DNA of 64,000 nt from Lenzites betulinus (Eukaryota > Basidiomycota > Agaricomycetes > Polyporales > Polyporaceae): the NCBI GenBank assembly GCA_022264855.1, contig JABYQU010000057.1:124001-188000 (forward strand), in the 5' to 3' direction. Of the stretch, positions 61,903 through 64,000 are shown piece by piece. The notes under the pieces are model-generated. The model saw only the letters and a program-made list of their open reading frames with translations. It made no database searches and was not told the DNA's origin. The position numbers were made by a program, and so were the translations under genes. Every line of letters starts with the position of its first letter. The stretch's first letter is position 1.

Positions 61903-62016
61903 TGTGTGCATCGGCGGGAGCCCTCCAGCATCCAACATTCAGTTCGAGTCACTTCTCCTCGAGTCTTCTTTCCACCAGTCGCACCTCTTCTAATAATCCC
62001 TCTTTACTCATACAAC

Positions 62017-62946
62017 ATGTCGATGCGTCTTGCGACTTTTGTTCTGGCAGCTATGCTCATCACCCAGGGTATGTATTACACATGCATGTCTGCTCTTGCC
62101 CCCAACGCTCACGCATTGCTAGGTTACGCTGCCGCTATTGGCCTCGAGGGCAGAGGTGCCGTGGAGGTCCGACGGACCACGATCAACGCAGGCACCCCCG
62201 CATTGTTCACGGCTCTCGGGACGCCGACCACCGTGGACGCCTCCGTTCCGGCTAGCTCTACCGTGGACGCCTCCGTTCCGGCCAGCTCTACTGTGGATGC
62301 CTCCGTCCCAGACAGCGTTGCTGTGAACGCTGCTGCTGCTACCAGCTCTACGATAGACTCCTCCGTGCCGGCAAGCTCGGGGGTGGACGCCACCGTTCCT
62401 GCCAGCTCCACGGTTGATTCTTCCGAGCCCGCCAGTCATACCGCAGACGCTACCGTCCCTGCTAGTTCCACTGTGGATGCTTCAGTCCCCGCCAGTTCCA
62501 CCGTCGACGCTTCGGTCCCTGCCAGCTCCACCGTGGACGCTTCGGTTCCCGCCAAACCCACCGTGGACGCTTCAGTCCCTGCTAGCTCTACCATCGACGC
62601 GTCAGTCCCTGCCAGCTCTACCGTCGACGCTTCAGTCCCGGCCAGTTCTACCGTCGACGCTAGCGTTCCCGCGAACTCCACCGTGGATTCCAGCGTCCCT
62701 GCCAGCTCTGCCGTCGACGCCACTGTCCCCGACAACTCCACGGTGGATTCCTCAGTCCCCGCTGGTTCTACCGTCGATTCCAGCGTCCCCGCTAGCTCGA
62801 CCGTGGACTCCAGCGTCCCTGCGAGCTCGACCGTGGATTCCAGCGTCCCCGCGAGCTCGACCGTGGAATCCTCCATCCCGGCAAGCTCTACGGTGGACTC
62901 TTCGGTCCCCGCGACCTCTTCCGTCGACTCCTCCGTCCCTGCCTAA
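62017..62946 (+). CDS. Secreted protein made of ~24 ten-residue repeats (TVDASVPASS)
   Basis: I do not recognise the family. The start ATG follows a TATA box and leader. A 54-bp intron (62069-62122) lies inside the signal-peptide region; after splicing the N-terminus is MSMRLATFVLAAMLITQ followed by GYAAAIGLEGRG. Without the intron the frame stays open, but the hydrophobic segment is less signal-like. After about 35 linker residues the protein consists only of repeats of the pattern T-V-D-(A/S)-S-V-P-A-S-S up to the last codon (62230-62943): 23.8 units, total about 291 residues. It is rich in Ser, Thr, Val and Pro with one Asp per unit and contains no Cys in the repeat part. Ser/Thr density suggests O-mannosylation. 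No GPI signal or known binding domain is seen. Possible cell-wall or adhesive protein. Confidence 0.75.
   Translation: MSMRLATFVLAAMLITQGMYYTCMSALAPNAHALLGYAAAIGLEGRGAVEVRRTTINAGTPALFTALGTPTTVDASVPASSTVDASVPASSTVDASVPDSVAVNAAAATSSTIDSSVPASSGVDATVPASSTVDSSEPASHTADATVPASSTVDASVPASSTVDASVPASSTVDASVPAKPTVDASVPASSTIDASVPASSTVDASVPASSTVDASVPANSTVDSSVPASSAVDATVPDNSTVDSSVPAGSTVDSSVPASSTVDSSVPASSTVDSSVPASSTVESSIPASSTVDSSVPATSSVDSSVPA
62230..62943 (+). repeat. Tandem 30-bp coding repeat, 23.8 units
   Basis: Units encode T-V-D-x-S-V-P-A-S-S. Codons for Ala/Ser at position 4 split the array: mostly GCT/GCC (Ala) in the first half and TCC/AGC (Ser) in the last third. Early units (62290-62350) are the most diverged, including one unit with an Ala run. 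Confidence 0.9.
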
Positions 62947-64000
62947 ATGGCAACCTGGACGGATCTTTCTGGCGGACAGACACTGCGGGCGTCGTTTATG
63001 ACGGGAAGTTTCTGGGTACGGTGAACATGGACTTCAATTCACACTTCTATTCCTCGCGGACCTTACTACATAGGCGTTTTTTTGGGTATTTTGTTTCGGC
63101 AGTACTAGTGGTTGCGTTTTGGCTTCAATAAATGTGGTCTCTGGTATCTACTCGGACTCGGGGTTCACTCAGTTCTATCACGGTATCAATAGGGACCATC
63201 GGGAACCAGACGTATGCTCGAATATGCATTGTGAGAAATTTTACTAGTACTACACCGTTTTGCAGCAATGATTCAAGGTTTGTGCTTCTTGAGTTCCTAT
63301 GATCCGATAGCGTTATATCAAGCTGGCCACCCCGTAGAGAAGACCTCTAAGTTGTCGCCAAGTCCCCCAAGCCTGTCCTTCGCGCGCAAGCAGGTTAACA
63401 TCACCTCGATGACAACGTTTCTCGTGCGATGCAATTTGCCCGGCACGTCAATGCACCTACGCTAATGAGTCTTTTGACTCGAGAGGGCGTACAACGCACG
63501 ACGCCCACTAGCCCCTAAGCGATTCGACTTGTGCAAGTTCAAAGCAATTGAAAGTCCTGGCATGCCTCGGAGGCGATTTGAGTTTTGCTGTGCCAGTGCG
63601 AGCTCGTGTCCTCCTAGGCTGTGGGTACTTGTAGAACCCTCCTGTACAATCCTGTGCAGTGTGGGCGTGCTTGCTAATGAACTTCGATCCATAGAAGTCC
63701 ATAGAGGATAGGCTAGGATAGGGACAAGAGAGATGCCGAATTTCATCTGGCGTCTCGCGAGCAGCACAGTGGTGGCGCAGGGCGCTGCGGGGTTTCTCCA
63801 GGATTTCTGCGCGGGGGCGGGGACGCACTGCGGCGGCCCCGGGGCGGGGGCGGGGGCGCGAACGTTCAGCCGCCCCTGTGGGCGGCCCGCAGCGGCTCCT
63901 GGCACAACAGATACGAACGGGCTGGAAAGGTGCCGTATTTCATCGTGCGAGGACCGGGTGGGGCGCCCATTCATTAAGAGCGTCTGAATGGTACGTAATC
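62947..64000. other. 3' flank and right end, no supported gene
   Basis: About 1 kb. A 170-codon minus-strand frame (63462-63974) and a 106-codon one show no domain. A GC-rich GGGGCGGGGG-like stretch lies at 63815-63860. Nothing else recognised. Confidence 0.5.

Noticed and set aside
62436..62876. 146-codon minus-strand repeat ORF
   Set aside because: Antisense of the 30-bp repeat array; any stop-free unit repeats as an open frame on both strands.
63462..63974. 170-codon minus-strand ORF with two copies of DEIRHLS
   Set aside because: Two short similar peptides (DEIRHLSSPF and DEIRHLSCPY) in different frames; too short to support a repeat or a gene.
1..64000. CRISPR arrays or a prokaryotic-type defence island
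   Set aside because: The sequence is fungal nuclear DNA with spliceosomal introns; no regularly spaced repeats with unique spacers were seen. The only tandem array (62230-62943) is a coding repeat.

Overview
The window looks like a contig from a filamentous basidiomycete, most likely an Agaricomycete. The basis is: many 47-70 bp GT-AG introns; a basidiomycete-style BTB protein with a long disordered insert; several lineage-type secreted or hypothetical proteins; and a dense mix of LTR and non-LTR retrotransposons. No species can be named from sequence alone.

Left part (1-16 kb): the 5' end of a cytochrome P450 gene running off the left edge (minus), a wax synthase/DGAT-type acyltransferase (minus), a secreted Cys-rich protein with a chitin-binding-like C-terminal module (plus), two members of a small uncharacterised paralogous family (10.1-13.0 kb; a third lies at 25.7-26.8 kb), and a TVP38/VTT-type membrane protein with a long Pro/Gln-rich tail (minus). 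A broken aminoglycoside-phosphotransferase-like fragment and an intron-containing tRNA-Gln(CTG) follow.

Middle part (16.9-28 kb): a small hypothetical gene (16.9-17.3 kb, minus) whose TATA box has been separated from it by a 5'-truncated LINE (17504-20246) flanked by a perfect 14-bp target-site duplication. Then come the importin KAP123 gene (plus) and the third paralogue (minus).

Transposon block (28.0-41.3 kb): a complete Ty3/gypsy chromovirus with 244-bp LTRs identical by eye. Gag-Pro and Pol are separated only by one in-frame UGA. An extra 838-residue ORF with a coiled coil and an SR-protein-like RS tract lies between pol and the 3' LTR. Its 3' LTR abuts the 5' half of a Ty1/copia element whose other half is absent, and the flanks of the gypsy element do not match, so the locus has probably been rearranged by recombination.

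Right part (42-64 kb): an F-box protein, a mitochondrial helical protein, a 2.15-kb near-perfect palindrome (foldback-like element), the spliceosomal protein SNU23, cytosolic isoleucyl-tRNA synthetase, a BTB protein, a single-pass membrane protein, a UDP-glycosyltransferase, and a secreted protein made of about 24 ten-residue repeats.

Housekeeping genes (importin, IleRS, SNU23, tRNA) are interleaved with accessory and mobile DNA. I see no biosynthetic cluster. Exon boundaries were read by hand from splice signals and reading frame, so individual edges may be off by a few bases.
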